A DNA stretch of 64,000 nucleotides, taken from the NCBI RefSeq assembly GCF_001428845.1, contig NZ_LMIU01000006.1, positions 62,001 through 126,000 on the forward strand, read 5' to 3'. The position numbers and the translations under genes were made by a program. The number at the start of each line of letters is the position of its first letter. Positions within the stretch are counted from its first letter, which is position 1. Below are positions 26,834-36,047 of this stretch, in pieces. This stretch comes from Achromobacter sp. Root83. Lineage in GTDB: Bacteria; Pseudomonadota; Gammaproteobacteria; Burkholderiales; Burkholderiaceae_B. The notes under the pieces are model-generated. The model worked only from the letters and a program-made list of their open reading frames with translations. It did not search any database and had not been told where the DNA came from.

Positions 26834-27832
26834 ATGAAACACTCGACCGTTTCGCTCGCCCGGAAGGTGAAGTTCTATCAACTGGTTGTTTTCGACCAAA
26901 TCGTCGCGAGTGGTTCTCTGGTCAAGGCCGCCGGCGCCTTGAATATCACTCAGCCTTCTCTCACGAAAATCGTTCAAGAGCTTGAGTATTTTTTTCAAGC
27001 CCCCCTGCTGGTGCGCGGAAACCGCGGTGTCACCGCGACCGAACTGGGTGAACTCATATCGCGCCGCGCCCGTTCCATGCTCGCGGACCTGCGCGCGCTG
27101 AACGACGACGTCGAAGCCTATCGCCGTGGCACCTCGGGCTACATGCTGGTGGGCTCCCTGACATCCGCGTCCATGTCGGCCATTCCGCAGGCGCTGCATC
27201 TGGTCAGGCAGCGGGCCCCAAGCCTGCTCATATCGTTGCGCGTGGGGCAGATGAACCAGTTGCTGTCCGTGCTGCAAGTAGGAGAACTTGATATGGTCGT
27301 CGGACGCATCCCCGACGATTGGGGTTGGCGCGCCAATGTTGGCGATCTTACGGTCGTGCCCTTGTACCAGGAAAGGCTGTCGGTGGTGGCCGGGGCCAAG
27401 CACCCGCTGCACGCCCTGGAGACCCGGCCCTGGGACCTCATGCATGCCTATCCCTGGATCCTGCCGCCTCGGGAATCCGTGTTTCGCAACTGCGCCGAGA
27501 ATGTATTCGCCAAGGCCGGAATGACACCGCCCACCGACTTCATCGAGTCCGCCTCCATCCTCACGAATATCGCCCTGATGCAGGACAACCAGACGCTCTC
27601 GTTGCTGCCGGCCGCCGTCGCGGGGCATTTCGTGCAGAGCGGGATGATCAAGGAGGTCGACGTGGGCGAGGATCTTGCCTACGGCCAGGTGGGCTGCTTC
27701 TTTGCCGCGCACCGCAAGCGCGAACCCTCACTGAGCCTGTTGCTGGAATGCCTGAAGAAAGTGACTCAGGCTGTCGAGCGTGAAGACGCCCCATTTCCTA
27801 CGGCGGCATCTTTGTCGCTGATGAATCACTGA
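26834..27832 (+). CDS. LysR family regulator, copy 3 of 3
   Basis: A 332-residue LysR regulator starting MKHSTVSLARKVKFYQLVVF, closely related to copies 1 and 2. DNA-binding domain about 10-70 (GSLVKAAGALNITQPSLTKI), effector domain about 95-310 with GRIPDDWGWR and EDLAYGQVGCFFAAHR matching copies 1 and 2. It stands 244 bp upstream of the second chemoreceptor on the same strand, the same relative order as copy 2 and the first chemoreceptor. A link between these regulators and chemoreceptor expression is inferred from this repetition. Confidence 0.9.
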   Translation: MKHSTVSLARKVKFYQLVVFDQIVASGSLVKAAGALNITQPSLTKIVQELEYFFQAPLLVRGNRGVTATELGELISRRARSMLADLRALNDDVEAYRRGTSGYMLVGSLTSASMSAIPQALHLVRQRAPSLLISLRVGQMNQLLSVLQVGELDMVVGRIPDDWGWRANVGDLTVVPLYQERLSVVAGAKHPLHALETRPWDLMHAYPWILPPRESVFRNCAENVFAKAGMTPPTDFIESASILTNIALMQDNQTLSLLPAAVAGHFVQSGMIKEVDVGEDLAYGQVGCFFAAHRKREPSLSLLLECLKKVTQAVEREDAPFPTAASLSLMNH

Positions 27833-28076
27833 AGGCGCGGATTCACGCCGTGGCGCGGTGGCATGCGATGCGGGGAAGACGCTGACGCGCCATCTGCAAG
27901 TATGTGCTGATATCAAAATCCGATATAGCTGGATTCGCTATTTGAATTATTTTTACCGATAGAAACGCCATATTATCCCAAAAAAATGCAGCCGCTATTT
28001 TGCGGACATCCCATGGGGACATTTCTTCCAATAATGAAAAATCTCCAGCCAGCAATTCACCATCTATTATTTTGAT

Positions 28077-29672
28077 ATGTCATTTCGCCACATTTCCAAG
28101 CTTACCCTGAAATCGCGCATTATTCTTGGGTTCGCGCTTGTCCTTTTGATGATGTGCGTTTTGACGGCAATCGGGATTACCCGTGTCAATGCCATATCCA
28201 ATTCACTGGCCACCATCGGCGACGTAAACAGCGTCAAACAACGCTACGCGATCAATTTCCGTGGCAGCGTCCATGACCGGGCGATCAGCCTTCGGGACGT
28301 GGTGCTGGCTGCGCCGGACAGCACGGATTCCCATGTAAAAGACATCGCAAGCCTGGCGGCCGCCTATGCCGCGTCCGCGCAACTGCTGGACAGGATGTTC
28401 GCCGAGCGCACCGATATCACAGAAGAAGAAAAACAGATCCTAGCCAGTATCAAGGACACCGAATCACGCACGCTGCCGCTGATCCAGCGCGTTATCGACC
28501 TTAGAAAGGCCGGCGCGCAAGAGGCGGCTGTCACTCTGATGCTGCAGCAAGCCCGGCCCGCATTCATTGAATGGCTGGCCAGGATAAATCAGTTCATCGA
28601 CCTGCAGGAACGCATGAATCAGGCCGAGTCGTCCACCGCACGGAGCGTCGCCGCCGGCTTTCAAACGTTCATGATAGGCATCACCCTGCTCAGCGCCGCC
28701 CTGGGCATATTGATCGCCGGATTGATCATCCGTTCGCTGCGGCGCGCGCTGGGCGCCGAGCCCAATGAACTCAGCGCGATCGCCTCTAATATTGCGCGAG
28801 GCAATCTGCTGGTCGGCATAGACACCCGGCGCGCGCATTCCGGTGGCGTGATCCGTTCCATCTCGAACATGCGGGACAGCCTGGTAAGCATCGTCTCGGA
28901 CGTCCGGCGCGGCACCGACCTCATCGCCAACGACGCTGCGGCGCTCGTGGCCGGCAACCGAGACCTCAGTGCAAGAACCGAGACCCAGGCAGCCTCGCTC
29001 ATGCAGACCACGTCCTACATGGGTGAGCTGACGGCGATTCTGGATACGAACGAAAGCAATGTGACTCAGGCCACGCGCCTGGTGGCCTCCGCGTCGGAAG
29101 TGGCGGTAAGAGGCGGTTCCGTCGTGGCCGAAGTCGTTCTGACCATGAGCAAGATTGACGACTCGTCCCAGCGCGTCTCTGAAATCATCGGCGTCATCGA
29201 CAGCATCGCATTTCAGACAAACATCCTGGCCTTGAACGCCGCCGTAGAGGCCGCGCGCGCGGGCGAACAAGGACGCGGGTTTGCGGTCGTGGCCGCCGAG
29301 GTGCGCTCGCTCGCCCAGCGCTCGGCATCCGCCGCCAAGGAAATCAAGGTCTTGATCACCGCCGCCGTAGAGAACGCCCAGGCCGGGCGCTCCTTGGCGG
29401 ATCATGCCGGCGCGACGATGAAAGAGGTCGTCGCCAGCGTGAAAGAGGTGTCGGCGATCATGGGCGAAATCGCCGTGACCAGCGGAGAACAAAGCACGCG
29501 CATCGCCGGCGTGAATGAGGTCATCGGCGGGCTGGACCGCAATACTCGCGAAAACGCCAAGCTTGCCGACGACGCAACGGACCTTGCCATTGCCATGCGC
29601 GAACAGGCGTCGCATCTGCGCAAGCTGGTGGGCTTATTCAACCACATCGAAGGGCCAGTCCTGCAGCAATGA
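28077..29672 (+). CDS. Methyl-accepting chemotaxis protein, copy 2
   Basis: A 531-residue chemoreceptor with transmembrane segment about 17-37 ([20 protein letters not shown]), a four-helix-bundle sensor of the 4HB_MCP type about 38-192, transmembrane segment about 197-218, a HAMP region ([20 protein letters not shown]) and a signalling coiled coil with the hairpin tip near 376-398 ([20 protein letters not shown]). Unlike copy 1 it lacks a CheR-docking pentapeptide, ending [13 protein letters not shown], so its methylation would rely on other receptors in the array. The stop overlaps the start of the small helical protein gene by 4 bp (ATGA). Confidence 0.95.
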   Translation: MSFRHISKLTLKSRIILGFALVLLMMCVLTAIGITRVNAISNSLATIGDVNSVKQRYAINFRGSVHDRAISLRDVVLAAPDSTDSHVKDIASLAAAYAASAQLLDRMFAERTDITEEEKQILASIKDTESRTLPLIQRVIDLRKAGAQEAAVTLMLQQARPAFIEWLARINQFIDLQERMNQAESSTARSVAAGFQTFMIGITLLSAALGILIAGLIIRSLRRALGAEPNELSAIASNIARGNLLVGIDTRRAHSGGVIRSISNMRDSLVSIVSDVRRGTDLIANDAAALVAGNRDLSARTETQAASLMQTTSYMGELTAILDTNESNVTQATRLVASASEVAVRGGSVVAEVVLTMSKIDDSSQRVSEIIGVIDSIAFQTNILALNAAVEAARAGEQGRGFAVVAAEVRSLAQRSASAAKEIKVLITAAVENAQAGRSLADHAGATMKEVVASVKEVSAIMGEIAVTSGEQSTRIAGVNEVIGGLDRNTRENAKLADDATDLAIAMREQASHLRKLVGLFNHIEGPVLQQ

Positions 29673-30070
29673 AGGCGCCTGAATTCTCCGCCCTGGACGC
29701 TTCCGCTCCAGGCGCCCTGCTGCATTCACGATCCACCCCTTTGGGAGCAAGTCCGTTGGAAAGCAATGAACAAGAATTAATGTTGACATTGGCCCAGACA
29801 GTCGAAAAGCTGGCTGAAACCCTGATGAAAACCTACGTCGAAATCGAGGCATTGAGAACCGTCGTGATCGGACTCAGTACGGTTTTGCATGACACGCCCG
29901 AACTTCAGGCCGCATTCGTGGATTCCATGTCCGGCGCCATCGAAGGCAATCTTGTTCATGGTTTGGGGTCCCCCATGACCGAGGACATGCTGAAAATTCG
30001 CGACCAATGGCTATCCAAACTGATGGCGGACCCCATTTGGCAGAAGATCCAGGCCAACAAACCCGCTTGA
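29669..30070 (+). CDS. Small helical protein paired with a chemoreceptor, copy 2
   Basis: Up to 133 residues from the ATG at 29669, which overlaps the chemoreceptor stop by 4 bp. A TTG at 29756 with GGGAG upstream would give a 104-residue protein that matches copy 1 end to end, so the true start is open. The conserved parts are [20 protein letters not shown], a TPELQAA loop and [10 protein letters not shown], as in the protein at 18635. No known family is recognised. Translational coupling to the receptor is the best evidence that it acts with it. Confidence 0.78.
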   Translation: MKAPEFSALDASAPGALLHSRSTPLGASPLESNEQELMLTLAQTVEKLAETLMKTYVEIEALRTVVIGLSTVLHDTPELQAAFVDSMSGAIEGNLVHGLGSPMTEDMLKIRDQWLSKLMADPIWQKIQANKPA

Positions 30071-30127
30071 CATCCCTGCTTGCGCACTCGCGCCTGCCCA
30101 CCGTCGCAACCCACTCTAAACCATGAC

Positions 30128-30844
30128 ATGGCCACCGAAATCTATGCGGAGAGCATTGCCAACATAAGGCATGAAATCAGTATAAATTCAGTATTCCTGA
30201 TGTATTTACTGGAAAGTGGCGCTGAAAATGGTGGTCGGCAGCACAAGCTCGGCAGCACCATCTACCAGATTCACGTCGCCACATTGCTGCTGGAGTCCTG
30301 GGAAGGAAAGATCGGCAACGAAGAGCCCATTATTGCCGACAACGGTGCACGTCTGCTCAGTCCTCAACTGGAAGAAATGCTGCCGATTTCAGGCATGCAT
30401 CTTGCCTTCACGCGTACGTTGACCGAACGCATCGGAGAAGAAATCGCCTTGCCTCGCACGCCGATGCCCGGCATTCCGTTCACCCGCCGCGATGAAAGCG
30501 AAGCCTGCATTCCATTCAAGCTGGGCCGCATTAGACGAGTGCTGAACACGATCGGCGCGTGCGCTCAGGAGGTCATGCATTTCATCCGCAAACAGGCTGA
30601 ATACAGCTTGGCCGGTTCGGAATACCTGCATCAGATGGCGCAGATTCAATCCAATGCGCGCATGCAGGATGCCCTGATGAACGATGTCATCGAACGCTTC
30701 GATCATCTTGGGAATTTCACGCAGACGTCGGAGGTTCAAGCCATCCTGCGGTCCATGAATGACGATTGTGTCCTATTCCGGAAGCACTGCATGTTAGCGG
30801 GATTCGACTTTCTTACGCTAAGTGGCAAACTGGCGGCGCAGTAA
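30128..30844 (+). CDS. Helical protein of unknown function, 238 residues
   Basis: Starts MATEIYAESIANIRHEIS at 30128; the frame also has a TTG 48 bp earlier. The sequence is predicted mostly helical and soluble, with segments ESIANIRHEISINSVFLMYL, IGACAQEVMHFIRKQAEY and DVIERFDHLGNFTQTSEV. No signal peptide and no membrane segment. I do not recognise a family. It follows the small chemoreceptor-linked gene by 57 bp on the same strand, so it probably belongs to the same transcript and may act on the same receptor or array. Confidence 0.7.
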   Translation: MATEIYAESIANIRHEISINSVFLMYLLESGAENGGRQHKLGSTIYQIHVATLLLESWEGKIGNEEPIIADNGARLLSPQLEEMLPISGMHLAFTRTLTERIGEEIALPRTPMPGIPFTRRDESEACIPFKLGRIRRVLNTIGACAQEVMHFIRKQAEYSLAGSEYLHQMAQIQSNARMQDALMNDVIERFDHLGNFTQTSEVQAILRSMNDDCVLFRKHCMLAGFDFLTLSGKLAAQ

Positions 30845-30939
30845 GGGTTGGGCGCGCCGCAGGTCCGCGCCCCCCAGCCCGCGGATAACAGCCCGCGACC
30901 CACAGCCCAGCGGCCGACACTGTACTGCCATGCCAGCCT

Positions 30940-31419
30940 CTAGACGTTATTGATCGAGATATTCAGAATTTTCCGCTTCAGGTCGGCCGCCATTTCCATG
31001 GCCTGGTACATTCTTTGGCCATAGTGCTGAAGCTTGTTGTACGCCGCAAAATGCATGTCCGACACCGCATTTATCTGGACATCGAGGTCGGCGTTATGCT
31101 GGAAGTCTGCTTCCGATTGCAGCCCATGAATGCGTAGCCGTGCTTTCTGTTCGCTCAATTCCCGCAATCGGTCATCCAATTGCCGCACCCTTTCAGCCTG
31201 TTTGCGCGCGTAGCCCTCAAGTTCGGATACCCGCCGTTCTATTTGGCGCCGCTGCTCGTTTTTCCAGCCATCTTCCCAGGACTGCACCCACAGGCTCCAG
31301 TCACGGGTTATTGCGCCCGTATAGCTGGACAGCCCGTTTCTTCGGAGATAGGGGCAGTCCAGAATGCTCAGGCCCTGGCTTGCTGCCGCAGCGCCCTCTT
31401 CTTGGATAGCCGCCAGCAT
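30940..31419 (-). CDS. Protein with an N-terminal ribosome-modulation-factor-like motif and a coiled coil
   Basis: A 159-residue protein. Residues 7-52 contain EEGAAAASQG, then CPY at 22-24 and WEDGW at 48-52. This matches the pattern of ribosome modulation factor and CrpP proteins (Gly/Ala-rich helix, CPY, WxxGW), with a longer loop between the two parts. Residues 55-110 are a charged coiled coil (RRQIERRVSELEGYARKQAE) and the rest is helical. Thus an RMF-like head seems fused to a coiled-coil tail. GGAGGG lies 9 bp before the ATG. It faces the 238-residue gene tail-to-tail. A role in ribosome hibernation is only suggested by the motif. Confidence 0.65.
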   Translation of the reverse strand: MLAAIQEEGAAAASQGLSILDCPYLRRNGLSSYTGAITRDWSLWVQSWEDGWKNEQRRQIERRVSELEGYARKQAERVRQLDDRLRELSEQKARLRIHGLQSEADFQHNADLDVQINAVSDMHFAAYNKLQHYGQRMYQAMEMAADLKRKILNISINNV

Positions 31420-31587
31420 TGCCGCACCCTCCAGTTTATCGATGCTCTAGTATCAACTGGCCATGGAGGGCCGCGCAACCGATTATGACCTTTATGCCAA
31501 GAAACTATAGCGTGCTAATCCCGCGCCCTGAATATCGAGAGCGGACCGCCCGGTTTGCAGCAGGGATTCGGGTTCGGGCGCGCCGGT

Positions 31588-32247
31588 TCAAGCGCGCCTG
31601 TGCAGCCGATATACGGATGCGGGCGGCAGATTAAGCGGAACAAACCGCTCGCGCCGGGCAAGCAAGCCGCAATCGTCGAGCACACTGGATGAAATCGGAC
31701 AGCGCACCCCATAGGTGAAGAAATGCATGGACCCGCCAGGATGCATGGCCTCGAACACCGCGGTCAGCAGTTTATGGTGGAGCGCCCCGCTCATGTTGCG
31801 CAAAGGAAGTCCGCAAATGGCCGCGCCTATTCCATTCAGCTCCGGGTGGCTGTGCCGTGAGAGGTCCTGCGCCGACACCTGAAGCACTGCGGCTTCGGGG
31901 AATTGCGTGCGCAGGCTTGAACTCATCTCAGAATCCTGCTCGACCAGGACCAGGCTGGAAGGCGCCACGCCTTTACGCAGCATCTCGCGCGTGAAGACGC
32001 CCGTCCCGCAGCCGAGTTCAAGGACTTTGCCCGCTTTGGGCTGGATTGACGCGGTAATGGCGGCTGCCAGCGCCGCGCCAGAGGGGGCTACCGCGCCTAT
32101 CGCCGCGGGATTGGACAGGAGCGCCCTGACGAACTGCTTGCGCTCTTGCAGCCAAGTCATCGGCGAGGTGGGCACGGATTTGTGCTGGGCACCGGTTTTG
32201 TAAGACGGCGTGGAATGCATTGGTGCTTCTATCTCCGGAATCGACAT
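31588..32247 (-). CDS. SAM-dependent methyltransferase (PmtA/KsgA-like phospholipid N-methyltransferase type)
   Basis: About 219 residues. Motif I of class I methyltransferases is VLELGCGTGVFT, followed by an acidic loop LVLVEQDSEM and CGLPLRNM at motif IV. The leader WLQERKQFVRALLSNPAAIG and the (V)APSG following it are typical of bacterial phospholipid N-methyltransferases and their relatives. It may methylate phosphatidylethanolamine on the way to phosphatidylcholine, or another lipid. Start is either 32247 (MSIPEIEAPM) or 32220 (MHSTPSYKTG), the latter with GGAGAT about 10 bp upstream; the upstream 100-codon extension overlaps another gene and was rejected. Confidence 0.8.
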   Translation of the reverse strand: MSIPEIEAPMHSTPSYKTGAQHKSVPTSPMTWLQERKQFVRALLSNPAAIGAVAPSGAALAAAITASIQPKAGKVLELGCGTGVFTREMLRKGVAPSSLVLVEQDSEMSSSLRTQFPEAAVLQVSAQDLSRHSHPELNGIGAAICGLPLRNMSGALHHKLLTAVFEAMHPGGSMHFFTYGVRCPISSSVLDDCGLLARRERFVPLNLPPASVYRLHRRA

Positions 32248-32473
32248 TCTCAAAGAGAAGTTACCTGGGCCAGGCGGCTCACGCCGGCAACGGTGCGTAA
32301 GCACCCTTATCAAATGGAGAGGCCCGTGCCCGGGCCTCGGGTAGCCTCGCGGCCCCATTTTGCATAGCGCCGGCCGGTGCCGATGAGAGCCGCCGGGGGC
32401 AATCGACGCAGACAGCTTGCGTTGCAAGTCCCCTGCCCCACATTGCCCGGCGAATCCCGCGCGTCCGCCAGTC

Positions 32474-33913
32474 TCAGACGCCGACGACGGAAACCGCCTT
32501 CGTGACGAGATAGGCCTCCAGCGCTTCCGGTCCGCCTTCGGACCCATAGCCGGAATCCTTGACGCCGCCGAACGGCAGTTCGGCCGACGGCGTGGCGGGC
32601 TGGTTTACCCACAGCATGCCGACTTCGAGGCGGCGCGAAAGCTCGTGCACGGTTTTGATCGACCGCGTGAAGCCATAGGCGGCCAGCCCGAAAGGCAGGC
32701 GATTCGCTTCACGAATTGCCTCGTCCAGGGTTTCGAAGCTGCGGATCGCGGCGATCGGGCCGAAGGGTTCCTCGTTGAAGATGTCGGCTTCGAGCGGCAC
32801 ATCGGTAAGGATGGTGGGCGCGAAGAAGTTGCCGGCGCCGCCCACCCGCTTACCGCCGGTGGCGAGGCGAGCGCCCTTTTCGCTGGCGTTCTTGACGATC
32901 TTGTCCATGGCCGCCAGGCGGCGGTCATTGGCCAGCGGACCGAGCGTGGTGCCTTCGGTCAGACCGTCGCCGAGCTTGAGCTTTTCGGCGTGCGCGACGA
33001 ATGCCTGCTCGAACGCCGCCTTGACGTTCTTGTGCACCAGGAAGCGCGTCGGCGAAATGCAGACCTGGCCCGCGTTACGGAACTTGGCGCCGCCGGAGCA
33101 TTTCACGGCCAGTTCCACGTCGGCGTCCTCGGCGATGATGACCGGGGCGTGGCCGCCAAGCTCCATCGTGACGCGCTTCATGTGGCGGCCCGCCAGCGCG
33201 GCCAGTTCCTTGCCCACCGGCGTGGAGCCGGTGAAGGTGACCTTGCGGATGACCGGATGCGGAATCAGGTAGCTGGAAATCTCGGACGGCGAACCGAATA
33301 CCAGTCCGACCACGCCCTTGGGTATGCCGGCGTCCACAAAGCAATTGAGGAGGGCTGCGGGAGACGCCGGCGTCTCTTCCGGCGCCTTCACCAAGAACGA
33401 GCAGCCCGTCGCGAGCGCGGCGCCCAGCTTGCGGACGATCTGGTTGACCGGGAAGTTCCAGGGGGTGAACGCGGCGACGGGGCCGACGGGTTCCTTGATG
33501 ACCAGTTGCTGCGCCGCCGGATTGCGCGATGGCACGATGCGGCCATAGACACGCAGTGCTTCGTTGCCGAACCAATCGATGATGTCGGCGCCGGCCAGGA
33601 CCTCTCCGCGCGCTTCCGCCAGCGGCTTGCCCTGTTCCTGCGTCAGCAGGCGCGCGACGGAGTCCGCGCGCTCGCGCAGCAGCGCGGCCGCCTTGCGCAT
33701 GACGGCGCAACGTTCATGGGCGGAGGTGTCGCGCCAGGTCTCGAAGCCACGCTGCGCCGCCGCCAGCGCAAGATCGAGGTCGTCGCGGCTGGCACTGGCG
33801 ACCTGGCCGATCTTGAGGCCGGTTGCCGGGTTTACTACGTCAATACGCGCGCCGCCCCGGGCTTCGCGCCATTCATTGTCGATCAGTAAAAGGGTATCTG
33901 GGTAATCGTTCAT
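32474..33913 (-). CDS. NAD(P)-dependent succinate-semialdehyde dehydrogenase-type aldehyde dehydrogenase
   Basis: A 479-residue active-looking aldehyde dehydrogenase. It has PWNFPVNQI, the cofactor Lys in [18 protein letters not shown], the general-base motif MELGGHAP and the catalytic Cys in [11 protein letters not shown], plus [10 protein letters not shown]. The closest family type is succinate/glutarate semialdehyde dehydrogenase, oxidising a semialdehyde to a dicarboxylate. The substrate is not certain and no gab genes are adjacent. It contrasts with the inactive homologue at 20830. Confidence 0.92.
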   Translation of the reverse strand: MNDYPDTLLLIDNEWREARGGARIDVVNPATGLKIGQVASASRDDLDLALAAAQRGFETWRDTSAHERCAVMRKAAALLRERADSVARLLTQEQGKPLAEARGEVLAGADIIDWFGNEALRVYGRIVPSRNPAAQQLVIKEPVGPVAAFTPWNFPVNQIVRKLGAALATGCSFLVKAPEETPASPAALLNCFVDAGIPKGVVGLVFGSPSEISSYLIPHPVIRKVTFTGSTPVGKELAALAGRHMKRVTMELGGHAPVIIAEDADVELAVKCSGGAKFRNAGQVCISPTRFLVHKNVKAAFEQAFVAHAEKLKLGDGLTEGTTLGPLANDRRLAAMDKIVKNASEKGARLATGGKRVGGAGNFFAPTILTDVPLEADIFNEEPFGPIAAIRSFETLDEAIREANRLPFGLAAYGFTRSIKTVHELSRRLEVGMLWVNQPATPSAELPFGGVKDSGYGSEGGPEALEAYLVTKAVSVVGV

Positions 33914-34030
33914 GGGTGCTCCGTGGTAGAAATGCGGCCGTCACGTTCCAGTCGATTCGGGCGAGCGCGGCAAAAACTGCCAAGCGCCTGCCGGTATCGT
34001 AAGTGTTTGAGGAGGCTACGGGAAGTGGGG

Positions 34031-35353
34031 CTACAGTGCCGCCGCGCGCGAGGCCAGTTTGCGGTTGCCTTCGCTGGCGGGCTTCAAGGCCATGCGTTCC
34101 GCGGTCAGGACCTTGGCCATTGCCCGGAAACCGCCGCGCAAGGCCGCTTCCACCAGGGTCAGGGCCAGGACGTCGCGCTGCGCATGGCTGCCGCCGAAAC
34201 GATGCGCGATGAGGCGCGTGTCGCGCAGCAGGTCCACGGTCAGCGAATAGTCTTCGCGCACGAAGGCGATCAGCGCGTGCGCCACGGGCAGCCCGACGTC
34301 GCGTGTCATCATCGCGTTGGTGCCGCTGTCTTGCGCCGCGGCTTCCATGGCCTCGATCAGTTGCTGCGCGGCGGCGCCATCGCCCGCGCCCAGGTACGCC
34401 ATCAGCGCATGCACATCGTTGAACGCGTAATAGCCCGTACCGCCACGGTCCCGCCACACCTGCGCCAGGTCGCTCCAGCGCGCCCCCACGTCCACGCCCC
34501 GCAGCAGCAGGCGCCACAGCATGGCGGAAGCGTCGACCAGATCCAGCACCTGGCCGGTGGACGATTCCCGCAGCCGGCCGTCATAGAGCGCAAGGACCTC
34601 GGCCGTCTCCTCGCGGTCCAGGTGAAACAGGGCCAGGTGCCACCAGTTGTGGATGGACAGCATATTGTCCGCGGACCAGTCGTCGCGGCGCCCATTCAGC
34701 CATTCGATGCCTTCTTCGACCCGCCCCTGCATTTCCATGACGTGGGCCACGGCGTGGACAGCCCAGGGATCGCGGGCGTTCAACTCAAGCGCGCGCCTGC
34801 CCTGGGCCTCGGCCTGGGCATAGAAATTGGTTTCCTCCAGTCCGAAGGCATGCATGCCCAGCACATAGCCGTAGGCGGGCATCTGGCTGTTCCAGACCGG
34901 CAGAATACCGGCCACGCGGTCGCGCAGCATCGCCGAGCGGCCGAGCAGAAAGTCGCCGATATGGCCGACCTGCAGGGCCAGCGTATCGTGCGGGTGCTCG
35001 ATGAGAATGTCGGCGTAGCGGCGCAGGGCATTCGAGAATTCGCCGTTCAGCCAGGCGCGGGCCGCGGCGGTGTGGCGGCGTTCACGTTCATTGGCGATGT
35101 CGTGCAGCGCCTCGGCCGCCTCGACGCTTTCGCGCAGCATGGGCTCGACGCAGCGGTCGCTGGCCGTGATCAACATGCCGGCGCGGAGGACGTGGCCCAT
35201 GACAAACATGGGGTTGTCGGCCAGCGCCTGGTCGATCAGCCCTACCGGATCGCCGTAGTATCCGTGGAACAGGGATTGGGCCTGCTCGTAGGCCTCCAGG
35301 GAGGACTGCTCATCCGTGGATACGGGATTGCCGCGCATATCGCTAAGCGCCAT
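34031..35353 (-). CDS. TTC38-like tetratricopeptide repeat protein
   Basis: A 440-residue soluble helical protein starting MALSDMRGNPVSTDEQ, with GGGAGG just before the ATG. The repeat helices include YEQAQSLFHGYYGDPVGLID, WAVHAVAHVMEMQGRVEEGI and WHLALFHLDREETAEVLALY, the pattern of the TTC38 family of TPR proteins found in bacteria and eukaryotes. The HAVAHVMEMQGR and NWWHLAL motifs are typical of that family. Molecular function unknown. It lies 117 bp upstream of the aldehyde dehydrogenase gene on the same strand. Confidence 0.85.
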   Translation of the reverse strand: MALSDMRGNPVSTDEQSSLEAYEQAQSLFHGYYGDPVGLIDQALADNPMFVMGHVLRAGMLITASDRCVEPMLRESVEAAEALHDIANERERRHTAAARAWLNGEFSNALRRYADILIEHPHDTLALQVGHIGDFLLGRSAMLRDRVAGILPVWNSQMPAYGYVLGMHAFGLEETNFYAQAEAQGRRALELNARDPWAVHAVAHVMEMQGRVEEGIEWLNGRRDDWSADNMLSIHNWWHLALFHLDREETAEVLALYDGRLRESSTGQVLDLVDASAMLWRLLLRGVDVGARWSDLAQVWRDRGGTGYYAFNDVHALMAYLGAGDGAAAQQLIEAMEAAAQDSGTNAMMTRDVGLPVAHALIAFVREDYSLTVDLLRDTRLIAHRFGGSHAQRDVLALTLVEAALRGGFRAMAKVLTAERMALKPASEGNRKLASRAAAL

Positions 35354-35484
35354 GATGACCTCCCTGATTTGACCCGAGCCTTTTCCCGCGCCATGGCGAA
35401 TCTGCCGATGTAAGCACGGATATCCACACGGCGGCAACGCGCAGGTGCGCTAGTGCAGCTATACGGCTTGCCGCAGGCCCTTGC

Positions 35485-36003
35485 TCATTTCCCTTTGGTC
35501 ATATACGTCAGGACGGGCGAGCCGTCCGGCTTGCGGTGCAGGAACGCCATGAGGACATGGCCGGCCACCAGGCCGATCAACGTCCAGCCCAGCAGTCCAT
35601 GCCAGTCATTGGCGAGCTCGACCAGGCTTTCGATCTCCTGGTCTCTGCGGCTGAAGATTTCGATGCCGAACGGGGAATATCCGCGCCCCCGGCCGTAGGC
35701 GCGCAGCAACCCAAGCGTAGGAATGGCGATCATCAGGAGGTACAGGACCACATGCCCCATGCGCGCAGCCAGACCGGTCCGAGGCCGACGGCGCGCGTTG
35801 GCCAGGGCCCACGCCCCTCGCGCCAGCACCAGCACGAACAGCAGCAGGCCCAGCGACGTATGCGGGAACCAGAAGAAGTCTTCAACCGGCGTGTCGGGCA
35901 GAAGTTGGCGGACCGCAGCGCTGGTGAACTGCCAGGCCAGGATCACCGCCATGATCCAATGCAGGGCGCGGCTGACGGCCCCGTAGCCATCCGGGCGGTC
36001 CAT
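35485..36003 (-). CDS. Cytochrome b561 (CybB-type)
   Basis: A 172-residue four-helix membrane cytochrome. It starts MDRPDGYGAVSRALHWIMAV, where the His in ALHW is the usual first heme ligand; others are in FFWFPHTSLGLLLF, LANDWHGLLGW and LVAGHVLMAFLHR. CybB-type b561 proteins oxidise quinol and can pass electrons to superoxide or other acceptors. Start at the ATG 36003 rather than the longer frame beginning MAGARPP. It is 44 bp downstream of ligD on the same strand. Confidence 0.9.
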   Translation of the reverse strand: MDRPDGYGAVSRALHWIMAVILAWQFTSAAVRQLLPDTPVEDFFWFPHTSLGLLLFVLVLARGAWALANARRRPRTGLAARMGHVVLYLLMIAIPTLGLLRAYGRGRGYSPFGIEIFSRRDQEIESLVELANDWHGLLGWTLIGLVAGHVLMAFLHRKPDGSPVLTYMTKGK

Positions 36004-36047
36004 GATGGCGCCTCTTCGCGCATCGGGTGGCCTCGCGCCCGCCATGG

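Noticed and set aside
26441-26837. Short frames on both strands in the AT-richer gap before LysR copy 3
   Set aside because: No ribosome binding site and no protein-like pattern.
32417-33889. Long open frame (about 490 codons) opposite the aldehyde dehydrogenase gene
   Set aside because: Antisense frame in GC-rich DNA; amino acid composition is Arg/Gly/Asp-rich without domain motifs, while the opposite strand carries a full aldehyde dehydrogenase.
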